DNA of 64,000 nucleotides from Leptobacterium flavescens (GCF_010671605.1 NZ_JAABOO010000004.1:62001-126000); one strand, 5' to 3'; positions 8,855 through 17,489 are shown, numbered from the stretch's first letter. Made by a program: numbers and translations. The notes: generated by a model not told the origin, from the letters alone.

Positions 8855-9652
8855 TTATTTCTTTTTCCTCACTACCCTAAACCCGATAGAAAATCCCCAT
8901 AATTGCGGTTCGTGCTCCCTGCGGGTAGAGGAGAGAGCATTCCCAGCCCCGTAATACCAGCTTCCACCGCGAATAATTTTTGATATTCCTTCGGAAGGCC
9001 CGATAGGATCCGTTACTTCAGTTACCGGATAAGGCGCATACCAATCGGATACCCATTCCCAAACATTGCCGTGCATATCGTATAATCCCCAGGAATTGGG
9101 TGGGTAGCTGCCTACCGGCATAGGATGTTCCACATATTTCCCCTTTGCAGAGTAGTCCGATGCGATATCGGCATTATAGCTGGCCAGGCTATCCGAAATA
9201 CGTTCCCCGAAGGAAAAAGGGGTAGATGTTCCGGCCCGGCAGGCGTATTCCCATTCGGCTTCTGTTGGTAACCTGAAATGATCGGTTTTGGATAAGGTAT
9301 TAAGTTTTTCGAGGAACCCCTGTATGTCATTATAGGAAATACTGACTTTAGGATATAGCGGGTCTTTAAGATGAAAAGGGGAGGGCTTTTCGGGATGAAG
9401 TTCTACAGTACCCATTATTTCCTGCCATTGCTCCTGGGTTACTTCTGTTCTGCCTAACCAGAAATCATGGGATATATTTACTTTATGAAGGCTATCGACA
9501 GAACCGGCTTTTCCCATATAAAAATGCCCTTTTGGGATCTGTACAAATTCCATTCCCGTGATGGGTTCGGTCCATGTAAATTGTGTTTTTTTCTGCTCAT
9601 AACCACATGCCGTAAGAAGTAAAAAAAGAATGTAAATAGATCGTCTCAACAT
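8855..9652 (-). CDS. SUMF1/formylglycine-generating enzyme-fold lipoprotein
   Basis: About 265 residues. An N-terminal hydrophobic stretch ends in LLLTACG, a lipobox, so it is probably a lipoprotein. I chose the internal ATG (MLRRSIY) four codons after the first ATG. The body is the SUMF1 fold: GMEFVQIPKGHFYMG, GRTEVTQEQW, RLPTEAEWEYACRAG, GLYDMHGNVWEWVSDW and RGGSWYYG. True formylglycine-generating enzymes carry two catalytic cysteines after the GGSW segment. None are seen there (only Ser, Ala, Asn, Arg), so it is unlikely to make formylglycine. Members without the cysteines are common in Bacteroidota, including gliding-related ones. Confidence 0.85.
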   Translation of the reverse strand: MLRRSIYILFLLLTACGYEQKKTQFTWTEPITGMEFVQIPKGHFYMGKAGSVDSLHKVNISHDFWLGRTEVTQEQWQEIMGTVELHPEKPSPFHLKDPLYPKVSISYNDIQGFLEKLNTLSKTDHFRLPTEAEWEYACRAGTSTPFSFGERISDSLASYNADIASDYSAKGKYVEHPMPVGSYPPNSWGLYDMHGNVWEWVSDWYAPYPVTEVTDPIGPSEGISKIIRGGSWYYGAGNALSSTRREHEPQLWGFSIGFRVVRKKK

Positions 9653-9806
9653 ATTTTTCACCATATTATAGACAAAGCACTGTCAGAGGTAAAAGAAAGC
9701 ATTTATAGTAAAGGGCGGACATATTAAACATCTTCTTTCAGATATAACATCCGTCCTTATAATCCAAAGTTAACCAATTAAGCTGAGCCCCTTATCTTAA
9801 TCATTA

Positions 9807-10397
9807 TCACTTTCTAGGGAGTGACTCTTCATTGCCCGATATATTTTCTAATTTTTCAATAACCGGCAGGATGTATTTTTCATATCTTTTTATTCCGATC
9901 TTCCTGGCAAAATACAAAACAGCAAAAAGAATAAGCGTGGACAGGTGTGCGGTTATTTTTACTGCTAATGTATCATTATTTAAAGCACCCAAAAAAGCAA
10001 TGTTAAAAGCAAGGGTCAACAGTATTATAAATATGAGCATATACCTTTTAGGAATGAGCAGTTTTCTCTTTAATTTTTTAATATGCCATTGAATAAAACT
10101 CTGGTTATTTATATTGATCTTCTCATTTATCAGGGGGAAACTGCTTAAATAGAGCGGAATTAGCAGGAACAGGACTGCAATTATAATAAACAGCACGGAT
10201 AAGAAATTGTAAATATTGCCAGAGAGGCGAGTTATCATCGAAAACAGTGCAAAAGCAAAAAGAAGAGGCACAAAAATCCTTTGAAGGCGAGCTACCTTTT
10301 CCATTTTATTCAATTGGTAAATTAACCTGTCGATGTCCAAGGGTTTAGGATTCTCTTCCTGCCATATTCTTTGCCAGTTTTTTATTTCTTTGTCCAT
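9807..10397 (-). CDS. Membrane protein encoded after an ECF sigma factor; possible anti-sigma partner
   Basis: This 196-residue protein has an N-terminal soluble helix of about 38 residues (KNWQRIWQEENPKPLDIDRLI) followed by four hydrophobic helices in two pairs (about 40-90 and 115-165) and a basic C-terminus. It begins two bases after the sigma factor stop codon, so the two are co-transcribed. Position and a cytoplasmic N-terminal helix before membrane segments are what a sigma regulator would show. No known anti-sigma domain (zinc-binding HxxxCxxC) is visible, so that role is inference. Confidence 0.65.
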   Translation of the reverse strand: MDKEIKNWQRIWQEENPKPLDIDRLIYQLNKMEKVARLQRIFVPLLFAFALFSMITRLSGNIYNFLSVLFIIIAVLFLLIPLYLSSFPLINEKININNQSFIQWHIKKLKRKLLIPKRYMLIFIILLTLAFNIAFLGALNNDTLAVKITAHLSTLILFAVLYFARKIGIKRYEKYILPVIEKLENISGNEESLPRK

Positions 10398-10399
10398 AA

Positions 10400-10894
10400 T
10401 TATTTCATTTTTTTAGACAGGGCTTTTTTTATCCTGTTAATCCTGACCCCAACATTAGAAGTGCTTATTCCAGTAATATCTGCTATTTCCGAGTAACTGT
10501 TTTCCTCTAAGAGGAGACCAATAATTATCCTGTCTATTTCCTTTAAGGAAGATATTGCTTTATACAGGCGATTTACTTGTTCTTCATGATCGGAATATTC
10601 ATGTTCTGCATTTTCCGTGATAATGTTCTCGGATTTTAAATCTCTGCGAAATTTATCTGACCTGTTTCTTTTATGAAGATACTGAAGCGCAGTATTTGTT
10701 GAGATCCGATAGATCCAGGTATTTATGTTGCTTTCTTTTCTAAAAGAATTGAGATTATTCCAAACTTTAATGGTGATCTCCTGAAACAGATCATCAGCAT
10801 CGATATGATTTCCTGTAAAACCAAGGCAAATGCGATAGATCTTATCTCTGGATTCCTGATAAACTTGTTTAAAATAACGCTCTTTTTCATTCAT
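10400..10894 (-). CDS. ECF-type RNA polymerase sigma factor
   Basis: About 164 residues, typical for ECF sigma-70 factors. Region 2 contains DADDLFQEITIKVWNNLNSF and the -10-recognition segment INTWIYRISTNTALQYLHKR; region 4 contains a helix-turn-helix YSEIADITGISTSNVGVRINRIKKAL. I chose the ATG at 10892-10894 (MNEKERYFK) over an upstream TTG. The gene sits between a small two-TM protein (22 bases upstream of it) and a four-TM protein (2 bases downstream), suggesting a three-gene operon with membrane regulation. Confidence 0.88.
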   Translation of the reverse strand: MNEKERYFKQVYQESRDKIYRICLGFTGNHIDADDLFQEITIKVWNNLNSFRKESNINTWIYRISTNTALQYLHKRNRSDKFRRDLKSENIITENAEHEYSDHEEQVNRLYKAISSLKEIDRIIIGLLLEENSYSEIADITGISTSNVGVRINRIKKALSKKMK

Positions 10895-10916
10895 AAATTC
10901 CAACAAAACTACCTTT

Positions 10917-11108
10917 TTAAGGCTCTTTTACAGAATTAATTTTTTGAAACCTTATGAGAACCAAAATTAAAAGACCAATACCGATCCCCGAGAGGGAACC
11001 ATATAAAAAATCGGGAATTTCTGTATAATACCGGACCATTTGCGCAAAAGAAACGAATAAACTTCCTGAAATAAAAAGAATGAAAGCATTTCTGTTTTGT
11101 TTTTTCAT
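10917..11108 (-). CDS. Small two-TM membrane protein upstream of sigma factor
   Basis: A 63-residue protein with two predicted membrane helices (about 8-25 and 36-54), basic N-terminus and short charged C-terminus. No family is recognised. It is the first gene of the apparent sigma factor operon, ending about 22 bases before the sigma start, which makes it a real gene candidate despite its size. Confidence 0.55.
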   Translation of the reverse strand: MKKQNRNAFILFISGSLFVSFAQMVRYYTEIPDFLYGSLSGIGIGLLILVLIRFQKINSVKEP

Positions 11109-11216
11109 TGTATAAAGAATTACTTTAACCTTTAGATCATGGAATCTTAAGATTATTACACTTTACGGAAGTTTTATTTATTAATTGTTTTCTTTTATGC
11201 TTCCAATTCTTTAATG

Positions 11217-11330
11217 TCATGTTGGAGATACGGTAACCATTACATGGATCAACCCGAAGAGCACAGCTGCGAGTAACAATCCCTAACCAAAACTCACACT
11301 TCCGATATTAAACACCTTCCTTAAAATTAC
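11217..11330 (-). other. Possible remnant of a decayed membrane-protein gene
   Basis: In the 223-base gap downstream of the AhpD-like gene, one minus-strand frame reads VDVILRKVFNIGSVSFG, a TAG stop at 11283-11285, then a strongly hydrophobic segment (GLLLAAVLFGLIHVMVTV) ending at a TGA at 11217-11219. Apart from the internal stop it looks like an end piece of a membrane protein. No start codon can be assigned. It may be chance, since the stretch is short. Confidence 0.2.
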
Positions 11331-11331
11331 A

Positions 11332-11769
11332 TCAACCAATGGGTTTACGGGTGCTAATAGCGATCCTGTTCCAGGAATTGATAGCTACAATGGCCATTAT
11401 GATCTGGGAAAAGTAATGCTCATCAAATTGTTCCATAGCCTTTCGGTAGGTTTCATCGCTTAATCCGTTCTGGTGAATAAGCGTTACCTCTTCTGTCATT
11501 TGAAGGATGATCCTTTCTTCTTCGGTAAACAGGCCGGATTCCTTCCAGGCTTCCAGTAAAAAGATACGTTGAAGGTCTTCTCCGTATTTCATGGCATCTT
11601 TGGTATGCATATCTATACAAAAAGCACATCCGTTAATCTGGGAGGCCCTGATCTTGATAAGTTCGAGGTGGGTCTTGCTCAATTTACCCTGTTGCAGATA
11701 ATTTTCCAGGGCATACATAGCTTCATAAGCAGATGGCTCTGCAGCATCTATTTGAATTCTTTTTTCCAT
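11332..11769 (-). CDS. Carboxymuconolactone decarboxylase/AhpD-like protein
   Basis: This 145-residue protein has the AhpD core: helices around LIKIRASQINGCAFCIDMHTKDA with the CxxC redox pair Cys48/Cys51 and His55. Proteins of this group are peroxidase-linked disulfide reductases. A -7 promoter-like element lies 24 bases upstream, and a Crp/Fnr regulator gene sits 63 bases further upstream in the same direction. Pairs of this kind are common in Bacteroidota, and the regulator probably controls this gene or responds to the same stress. Confidence 0.88.
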   Translation of the reverse strand: MEKRIQIDAAEPSAYEAMYALENYLQQGKLSKTHLELIKIRASQINGCAFCIDMHTKDAMKYGEDLQRIFLLEAWKESGLFTEEERIILQMTEEVTLIHQNGLSDETYRKAMEQFDEHYFSQIIMAIVAINSWNRIAISTRKPIG

Positions 11770-11792
11770 TGGTGTGTCATTTGAATTTGATA

Positions 11793-11800
11793 CAAAATTA
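11793..11800 (-). promoter_or_regulatory. Bacteroidota -7 promoter element upstream of AhpD-like gene
   Basis: The minus strand reads TAATTTTG, matching the TAnnTTTG -7 consensus of Bacteroidota sigma-A promoters. It lies 24 bases upstream of the ATG, leaving a short leader of about 15-20 bases. No clear TTG -33 box at the usual spacing is seen, so strength or dependence on an activator is open. Confidence 0.45.
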
Positions 11801-11832
11801 CCTTTCGTTCAGCCAAAAAAACTTAAGCTGGT

Positions 11833-12408
11833 TTAAGAACGCTTTTTGTTTCTGATTTCACTAACGTATTCGGGGGTTAACCCAAGGAAGGAAGCGATAA
11901 GATACTGAGGAACCCTTTGGGCAAATTCCGGGAAGTGTTCGGTAAAATGAAAATACATTTCCTCTTTGGAAAGGTCGTGTATATACTTCATTTTCATCAG
12001 GGAGGAGCCATAAGAGATCTGGTAGATAATTCTGAAATATTTTTCGAGCTGTGGAAATCTGATCAGAAGCTCCTGCTGTTTGTCATGTGTAATAGACAGG
12101 ACTTCTGTTTTCTCAACGGCCTGGATATAGAAATCGGTTGGGGCTTGGCGAAGATATGCCAGATTATCTGTTATCCACCAGTTTTCAATGGCAAACTGAA
12201 CGGTTCGTTCCGTGCCCTTGCTATTGATAAAATACATATGGAGGCAGCCGCTTAAAACAAAATGATTGTACGTGCATTTAGTACCGGCCTCCATCAGGAT
12301 CTCTTTTTTGCCGAGTTTATGAAAGTCAAAAAATGTCATTATTTCTTCAAGGTCATTCTCATTGACTTCCGTAAACTTGCTGAGATGCTCAAAAAATTGT
12401 TTTGACAT
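11833..12408 (-). CDS. Crp/Fnr family transcriptional regulator
   Basis: About 191 residues from the ATG at 12406-12408 (MSKQFFEHL), preferred over an upstream TTG. The N-terminal cyclic-nucleotide-binding-like jelly roll has FHKLGKKEILMEAGTKCTYNHFVLSGCLHMYFI. The C-terminal winged helix reads QYLIASFLGLTPEYVSEIRNKK. This short Bacteroidota Crp/Fnr subtype usually lacks cAMP ligands and is of unknown signal. Probable target is the AhpD-like gene directly downstream. Confidence 0.85.
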   Translation of the reverse strand: MSKQFFEHLSKFTEVNENDLEEIMTFFDFHKLGKKEILMEAGTKCTYNHFVLSGCLHMYFINSKGTERTVQFAIENWWITDNLAYLRQAPTDFYIQAVEKTEVLSITHDKQQELLIRFPQLEKYFRIIYQISYGSSLMKMKYIHDLSKEEMYFHFTEHFPEFAQRVPQYLIASFLGLTPEYVSEIRNKKRS

Positions 12409-12515
12409 TTTGTATTCGATATGCCTGACCAAGATAATAAGTATAATGCTATTTTGAACCAGGACGGCGGGAGAAAATAGTCAACCTCCCACCATTCCTG
12501 ATCATAGCTGTTGAT

Positions 12516-13238
12516 TTACAAGACTCCCTCTTTCTTAACGGCCCTGATACACATAAATGAGGGGAATTCGTTTAATTCGGCATAATGTTTCGGGTCCAGT
12601 TTTTCGAACTCCTTAAGGGGTTTGGGTTCTATGAACTTTTCGATATAAAAACCGTTTTCCAACAAAGGAGCAATACACTGTTGTAAAGGTCTTCTGTAGC
12701 TGTGTACTTCTACGGGTTTTCCAAAGCCCGACCAGGTGCATTTTACCGGTTCGACCTCAAAGTATTCGGTCGATTTGAAATAGAGGTAATTGAAAAACGG
12801 ATGCTCCATAGAGATAACCAGCTTTCCGCCGGGTTTTAAAAGCCTGCAGAACTCTTTAATGGTCAGATCCCATTCTTCAATATAGTGCAGCGCCAGGGCA
12901 CATAATACCATATCAAAAGAGGCATCGGAAATCATCCCGATCGGATCGCTCAAATCGTGCACGAAGAAATGTCCGGAGCCTTTATTTCTCTCCTTGGCGT
13001 ATTTTATCATTTCCGGACTGATATCGAAACCGGTTACGTCTGCTCCCTGCGATATCAGTATCTCTGCATACTTCCCGGGACCACAGGCCGCATCGAGGAT
13101 CCTTTTGCCATTAATATCCTCCATCAGTTTTAAGGTATTCGGGCGATCGTAATAGGCATTATGAGGCTTGTGATCGATCATGGAGTTATAACTTGCGGCC
13201 AGATCTTCATAAGCCTGTCTGATCTTTGCTTTGCTCAT
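12516..13238 (-). CDS. Class I SAM-dependent methyltransferase
   Basis: This 240-residue Rossmann-fold methyltransferase shows motif I (RILDAACGPGKYAEIL, about 46-61), the acidic end of strand 2 (VTGFDISPEMI), the FDMVLCALALHYIEEW segment and KPGGKLVISMEHP. It matches the Methyltransf_11/25 group acting on small molecules; the substrate cannot be told. It starts one base after the upstream membrane-protein gene ends, so the two are co-transcribed. Confidence 0.87.
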   Translation of the reverse strand: MSKAKIRQAYEDLAASYNSMIDHKPHNAYYDRPNTLKLMEDINGKRILDAACGPGKYAEILISQGADVTGFDISPEMIKYAKERNKGSGHFFVHDLSDPIGMISDASFDMVLCALALHYIEEWDLTIKEFCRLLKPGGKLVISMEHPFFNYLYFKSTEYFEVEPVKCTWSGFGKPVEVHSYRRPLQQCIAPLLENGFYIEKFIEPKPLKEFEKLDPKHYAELNEFPSFMCIRAVKKEGVL

Positions 13239-13239
13239 A

Positions 13240-13872
13240 TTATTCAGATTTAATTAGGTAAAATCCAGCGGATAAGATCCAGGCAGCCAGGCTGAAAGTA
13301 AATATCCTAAAGCCTGTTAAACTGGTAAAAACAAAACCTGTCAGGGCACCGATAGCGGCAAATACCAGAATGAGGATCCCAAAATATCCTATCCATTTCG
13401 GAGACCTGCTTTTACTTATTAAAAGTACAGAATATATTAAGATAGCCAGACAGCAACCGGCGATAAAAATATAATCCAGGGAAGTGTTTACCGCAAAACT
13501 AAAACTGGATATAGGTTTTAAAACCTCAGCCTTTTCCTCCAGGCTATTCGAATATTTACCGAGGAAGTAGGGGAGTGCCAGACCATTTAGTAAAGCGGCG
13601 AACATAGCAGCGATCAGGCTGAATGCCATGATGATAAATGCGAGGATTGAAACTCTGGAACTCTCCATCAATTTGTTAGTGAGCCCGTAGAAGCCGAAAA
13701 GAACGATGGGAAGGCAAAAGACCGCCAGAGAATGAGCAATCGTAATGACTCCAGTGATCTCAACAATACGTTGAAGGCTACCTCCCGAAGGATGTAATAC
13801 CATGGTGGCGATGATTAATAAGGAACCGGAAATAAGTGAAATTCCTGTGCTTTTGTGGAAATGATCTTTCAT
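13240..13872 (-). CDS. Six-TM membrane protein, DUF4386-like
   Basis: About 210 residues from the ATG giving MKDHFHKS, preferred to a TTG nine codons upstream. Six hydrophobic helices span nearly the whole protein, and the pattern (GSLLIIATMVLHPSGG, then AHSLAVFCLPIVLFGFYGLT) resembles small Bacteroidota integral membrane proteins of unknown function, possibly DUF4386-like. It is directly upstream of the methyltransferase. Confidence 0.6.
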   Translation of the reverse strand: MKDHFHKSTGISLISGSLLIIATMVLHPSGGSLQRIVEITGVITIAHSLAVFCLPIVLFGFYGLTNKLMESSRVSILAFIIMAFSLIAAMFAALLNGLALPYFLGKYSNSLEEKAEVLKPISSFSFAVNTSLDYIFIAGCCLAILIYSVLLISKSRSPKWIGYFGILILVFAAIGALTGFVFTSLTGFRIFTFSLAAWILSAGFYLIKSE

Positions 13873-13949
13873 TGATTTTCTTTTAGGATTGAAAACCAAA
13901 TATCAAAAGTTTTTACAGCAGCAGCACTTGATCCAAATCAAGAAATCCT

Positions 13950-14519
13950 TTAGCCTTTTGAAAAGCGATTCCTTACCCTGCTCAGGGTTTCGGGGGTTAT
14001 TTTCAGGAAGGAGGCAATAAGTTTTTGAGGGAATTTGCGTATCAACTCAGGTCGGTTCTCCATCAGATGAAGGTATTTTTCATCCGGAGTGTATTTACGA
14101 TCAAAGAAGTCAATGCGGGAAACCGAATGCTCCAGGATCTTACCCATCTGGAGGAATGTCTGGGAGAGGGCGATAAGCTTGTGAATAGATTCTATCGTCA
14201 ACTCATAAACAGATGTGTTTTCATAAGACTGGATATAGTACCCGGAAGCTTTTTGTAATGTGAAACTCTTATGATTCAGGACCCATTCATTGGCGACGTT
14301 CAGATCGATGATATTTTTGTTCATATCCGAATCGATCTCATATTGATATAGCGCCCCGCTAATGATAAAACACAATGAAGAACACACTTCTCCTTTGTTC
14401 AGCAGGACCTCGTCTTTTTTAAGCTCCCGAAGCCGGAGTTCTTTCTCGAGGAATACCAGCTCTTTCTCCGAATAGCTTCCGGTCCTGCTCAAAGATTCAA
14501 TAAGGGGATTGTGCATCAT
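13950..14519 (-). CDS. Crp/Fnr family transcriptional regulator (second copy type)
   Basis: 189 residues: an N-terminal cupin-like sensory domain (LRELKKDEVLLNKGEVCSSLCFIISGALYQYEI) and a C-terminal helix-turn-helix (PQKLIASFLKITPETLSRVRNR). It is a paralogue of the regulator at 11833-12408, with the same FPQKLIASFL-type recognition region. It lies 14 bases downstream of the PLP decarboxylase gene, so they are probably co-transcribed, which points to autoregulation or control of that operon. Confidence 0.85.
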   Translation of the reverse strand: MMHNPLIESLSRTGSYSEKELVFLEKELRLRELKKDEVLLNKGEVCSSLCFIISGALYQYEIDSDMNKNIIDLNVANEWVLNHKSFTLQKASGYYIQSYENTSVYELTIESIHKLIALSQTFLQMGKILEHSVSRIDFFDRKYTPDEKYLHLMENRPELIRKFPQKLIASFLKITPETLSRVRNRFSKG

Positions 14520-14533
14520 TTTAGACTATAATT

Positions 14534-15976
14534 CTATTTATCTGATAATTCATCAACTTTCTCCTGTATAATTCGGAGCAAAAGATCCATTTGCTCTAAA
14601 TGGATCCTGAAGATCACCACTGCCACCCGTATCCAGAAAATACCATCAACCGTAGTTGAAGAAAGGAATATACGGCCGTCTGTCTGTATGGCCCGGATCA
14701 GTTTTTTATTAAACTCATTGGCATCTCCACCGGAAGGGATATATCGGAACATAGCCACTGAAAGTTCCGGTTCCGGCCCTACTTCAAAGCCTTCGGTCTG
14801 TTTAATTTTATCGTAAAAATAACGGGTTAGCAATAACTTTTCCTGCAAGGCCGCCCTGAAAGGTTTTAAACCGAACAGTTTCAGAGGTAACCACAATCGC
14901 ATTCCCCTGAAGTGTTTGGTAAGCTCGGGAGATATATCTGCGGGAGAAACTTCTTCAATCGCATCGACCGTATCCTGCATATAATCTGCCAGGTAATGAA
15001 ATGCTTTAAACAGTTTTTCTTTGTTTTTTATGAGGATACACCCTGTTCCGAAAGGCAGAAAAAGGGTTTTATGAGGGTCCAGGGTAATGGAATCGGCTTT
15101 TTCTATTCCGCGGAACTTAGGATCCATGCCGGCTACCAGTTTAAAGAAACCTCCGTATGCCGCATCGACATGAAACCACAGATTGTATTTCTCTGCAATT
15201 GCCGCAATCGGGTCTATAGGATCTATGGCTCCGGTATTGGTGGTACCAAAAGATGCATTGATAAAGAAGGGTTTCAGGCCTTTTTCCTTATCGCTCAGAA
15301 TAGCTTTTTCGAGTTCGGTTACGGAGAGCCTTAACCCTTTATCCAACGGAATGTATCTTAACTGCACTTCGGAGAGTCCGGCAATGCGGATAGCTTTCTG
15401 AATGGAATGATGTGCCTGTTCCGAAAGATAGATCACCGAGTTTTCGATATCCCTGGCCTTAATGCCATAGGCTTCTCTTGCTGTAACGATGGCAATGAGA
15501 TTAGCAATGGATCCTCCCGATGTTAGATTCCCAATGGCATTTTCGGGATATCCCATCAGCCTGCACATCCAGCGAATAAGCATATTTTCCAGGCGTACTG
15601 CCCCCGGAGCCGTAAAAAATGCACCCGCATAGCGATTGCTGATAGCCGCTATATAATCGCCAAGCGCCGATGGATAGAGTCCGCCACCCGGAATATACCC
15701 CATATGTCCGTTGGAAGCCGGGTTGATCCCTACCAGATCGATATTTGCCTTTGTACTTTCCAGGAGGGAGGTAAGGTCTGTTGCCTCTTCGGTAATATCC
15801 AGTTTATAAAGACTTTTTCCGTTTTCTTCGGAATGATAAAAGGCTTTGGATGTATCCAGTGTATTGATAAAAGTATTGGCGTAATCTAAAACTTCGGAAT
15901 TCCATTGGTCTCTCTGATCCTGACCGGGATCCAGAAGCTGTGATGTTTTTTCAAGTTCTTTGATTTTATCGATCAT
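14534..15976 (-). CDS. Pyridoxal-dependent decarboxylase (aromatic-L-amino-acid/glutamate decarboxylase group II)
   Basis: This 480-residue protein is a fold-type I PLP group II decarboxylase. Visible features are the GYIPGGGLYPSALGD region, LTSGGSIANL (about 152-161), the cofactor aspartate in HVDAAYGG (Asp271) and the Schiff-base lysine Lys303 in LDPHKTLFLP. It would decarboxylate an aromatic or related amino acid to the amine. Length matches the family (470-500). The downstream Crp/Fnr gene and the upstream PhnD-like lipoprotein are neighbours in the same orientation. Confidence 0.88.
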   Translation of the reverse strand: MIDKIKELEKTSQLLDPGQDQRDQWNSEVLDYANTFINTLDTSKAFYHSEENGKSLYKLDITEEATDLTSLLESTKANIDLVGINPASNGHMGYIPGGGLYPSALGDYIAAISNRYAGAFFTAPGAVRLENMLIRWMCRLMGYPENAIGNLTSGGSIANLIAIVTAREAYGIKARDIENSVIYLSEQAHHSIQKAIRIAGLSEVQLRYIPLDKGLRLSVTELEKAILSDKEKGLKPFFINASFGTTNTGAIDPIDPIAAIAEKYNLWFHVDAAYGGFFKLVAGMDPKFRGIEKADSITLDPHKTLFLPFGTGCILIKNKEKLFKAFHYLADYMQDTVDAIEEVSPADISPELTKHFRGMRLWLPLKLFGLKPFRAALQEKLLLTRYFYDKIKQTEGFEVGPEPELSVAMFRYIPSGGDANEFNKKLIRAIQTDGRIFLSSTTVDGIFWIRVAVVIFRIHLEQMDLLLRIIQEKVDELSDK

Positions 15977-16041
15977 AGTAATATGAAGGAATTAAAATAA
16001 TAAGGTTCCATTGCCGGTGAATGCATTTAATTTCAGATCGT

Positions 16042-16953
16042 TCACTTTACAAACATATTCAGAATATCGGATAAGTCGGTATTGTTGCCATTAAGCCTCC
16101 TGAAATTGTCGTAATAACTATCGGTTATGGGATAGAATTTTTCTGCCTGTTTGGCTTCCGACCAGCCATCTTTTATAGATTGCAGGGCTTCCGGGTTCTT
16201 TTCATGCAAGCTTAGAAACAGGTCTGAGATCTTTTCTCTATCTGCTTCGGTTAATTTGTTATTGATCAATACAGGGCCCAGGGGGATCTCTTTGGAGATC
16301 CAGAGAAGCCTGGTTTTGTTTAAAAGGGTCGAATCGGCCTGAATCTGTTTAAAATATTCATTGCTTCCTATGGCACAGATATCGGCTTCTCCTGCTGTTA
16401 GCTTATTGAAGGTGGAGGTATGATTGCCTCCGTAGCTCACTTCTTTAAACTGTTTGGTGGGAGATTTTATGCCAATGGAGCTTAACAGCAGCCTGGGCAC
16501 CAGATTCCCGGAAGTGGACCCTTCGGTAACAAACATCATTGAAAGGCTGTCAGCATGTTCTTTCAGGCCGTTCAGATCGGTTATATTGTCGCTATTGGTT
16601 AGCAATACGGTCTTATAATTATCAACTGCATCCTGTTTAACTTTTAAAGTGACTATGGGCTCCATATTCTTATTATCGAGGGAGAGCAGCAGATATCCCA
16701 GAGTATTGATCAGTGCAATATCGACTTCATCCGATTTTATCCCTTCAATAAAGGAAGTGACATCCGGATAACTCTTTACATCAACCGGCTGATTCAGTAA
16801 GTTTTCCAATTCTACGGACAGGGGTTTCAGGTTATCGATCCTGTTGTTTGTTGCATAGGTATAGGTAGCAAGTGTGAGCGGTTTTTTATCGCTTTTGCAG
16901 CTTGTCAAACCAATCAGGATCGCTATTAAAAAGATGATCTTGGCTTTATTCAT
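16042..16953 (-). CDS. PhnD-like phosphate/phosphonate-type substrate-binding lipoprotein
   Basis: 303 residues. The N-terminus ends in a lipobox LIGLTSC, so it is exported and lipid-anchored. The body is a type II periplasmic binding fold of the PhnD/SsuA group: LTLATYTYATNN, DVKSYPDVTSFIEGIKSDEVDIALINTLGYLLL, FVTEGSTSGNLVPRLLL and the GEADICAIGSNEYF segment. No permease or ATPase genes are next to it, so it is an orphan binding protein and may serve in sensing rather than transport. Ligand is unknown. Confidence 0.82.
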   Translation of the reverse strand: MNKAKIIFLIAILIGLTSCKSDKKPLTLATYTYATNNRIDNLKPLSVELENLLNQPVDVKSYPDVTSFIEGIKSDEVDIALINTLGYLLLSLDNKNMEPIVTLKVKQDAVDNYKTVLLTNSDNITDLNGLKEHADSLSMMFVTEGSTSGNLVPRLLLSSIGIKSPTKQFKEVSYGGNHTSTFNKLTAGEADICAIGSNEYFKQIQADSTLLNKTRLLWISKEIPLGPVLINNKLTEADREKISDLFLSLHEKNPEALQSIKDGWSEAKQAEKFYPITDSYYDNFRRLNGNNTDLSDILNMFVK

Positions 16954-17001
16954 TTTGTTTATTTATTGGTACTAAGTTAAGATGTTATTCCTTATCCGGA
17001 T

Positions 17002-17429
17002 CTATGCTCCCAACAGCGGGAGGTGTTTTATTTTGTGGTAGGACAGCGCCATGGAAATACAGTGTTTTAGTTCTTTTTCCGGGATCGTATCTTCCAGTTT
17101 GAGCACAATTGCCCTGTTTCTCTCAAATTCCAGTATATCATTATAGATCGTTCTAAAAGTAGGGACCAGCCTGGAAGTACATTGAAAATATAATGCGTAT
17201 TGATCGGGTTTGTTTTTTTCCAATCTATTCTGATAGTGCTTCCTTTTTTTACAAGGAAACTGGGTTCTCCCCATTTCAGGGTTTCCTCTATATCTGTTAT
17301 TCCTTCTGCTTCTCCTGCGGTTTCCAGGATAAGCTTTCTGAGTTCAAGCATTTTCTTCCGAACCGGATCGGGATAATTCTCGAAGATCGGTTCAACTTCA
17401 GGGCTTGTTTTTATACTCAGGTTTTTCAT
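17002..17429 (-). pseudogene. DUF1801 domain gene with a single-base frameshift
   Basis: Two overlapping frames together give one complete DUF1801 protein. The first part (from ATG at 17427-17429) covers MKNLSIKTSPEVEPIF through WGEPSFLVKKGSTIRIDWKK. The second covers KPDQYALYFQCTSRLVPTF to the typical C-terminus HKIKHLPLLGA. The switch lies at a run of seven A (17213-17219 on the plus strand as T); eight would restore one frame. DUF1801 proteins are of unknown function, related to YdhG/Fe-chaperone-like folds. The homopolymer makes a sequencing error or phase-variable slippage as likely as true gene loss. Confidence 0.85.
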
Positions 17430-17489
17430 GGAATCAGATTGTGCAATTAACAAACAAAGCGCTTATTAACGGATGCCTAAAGCTAGTCA

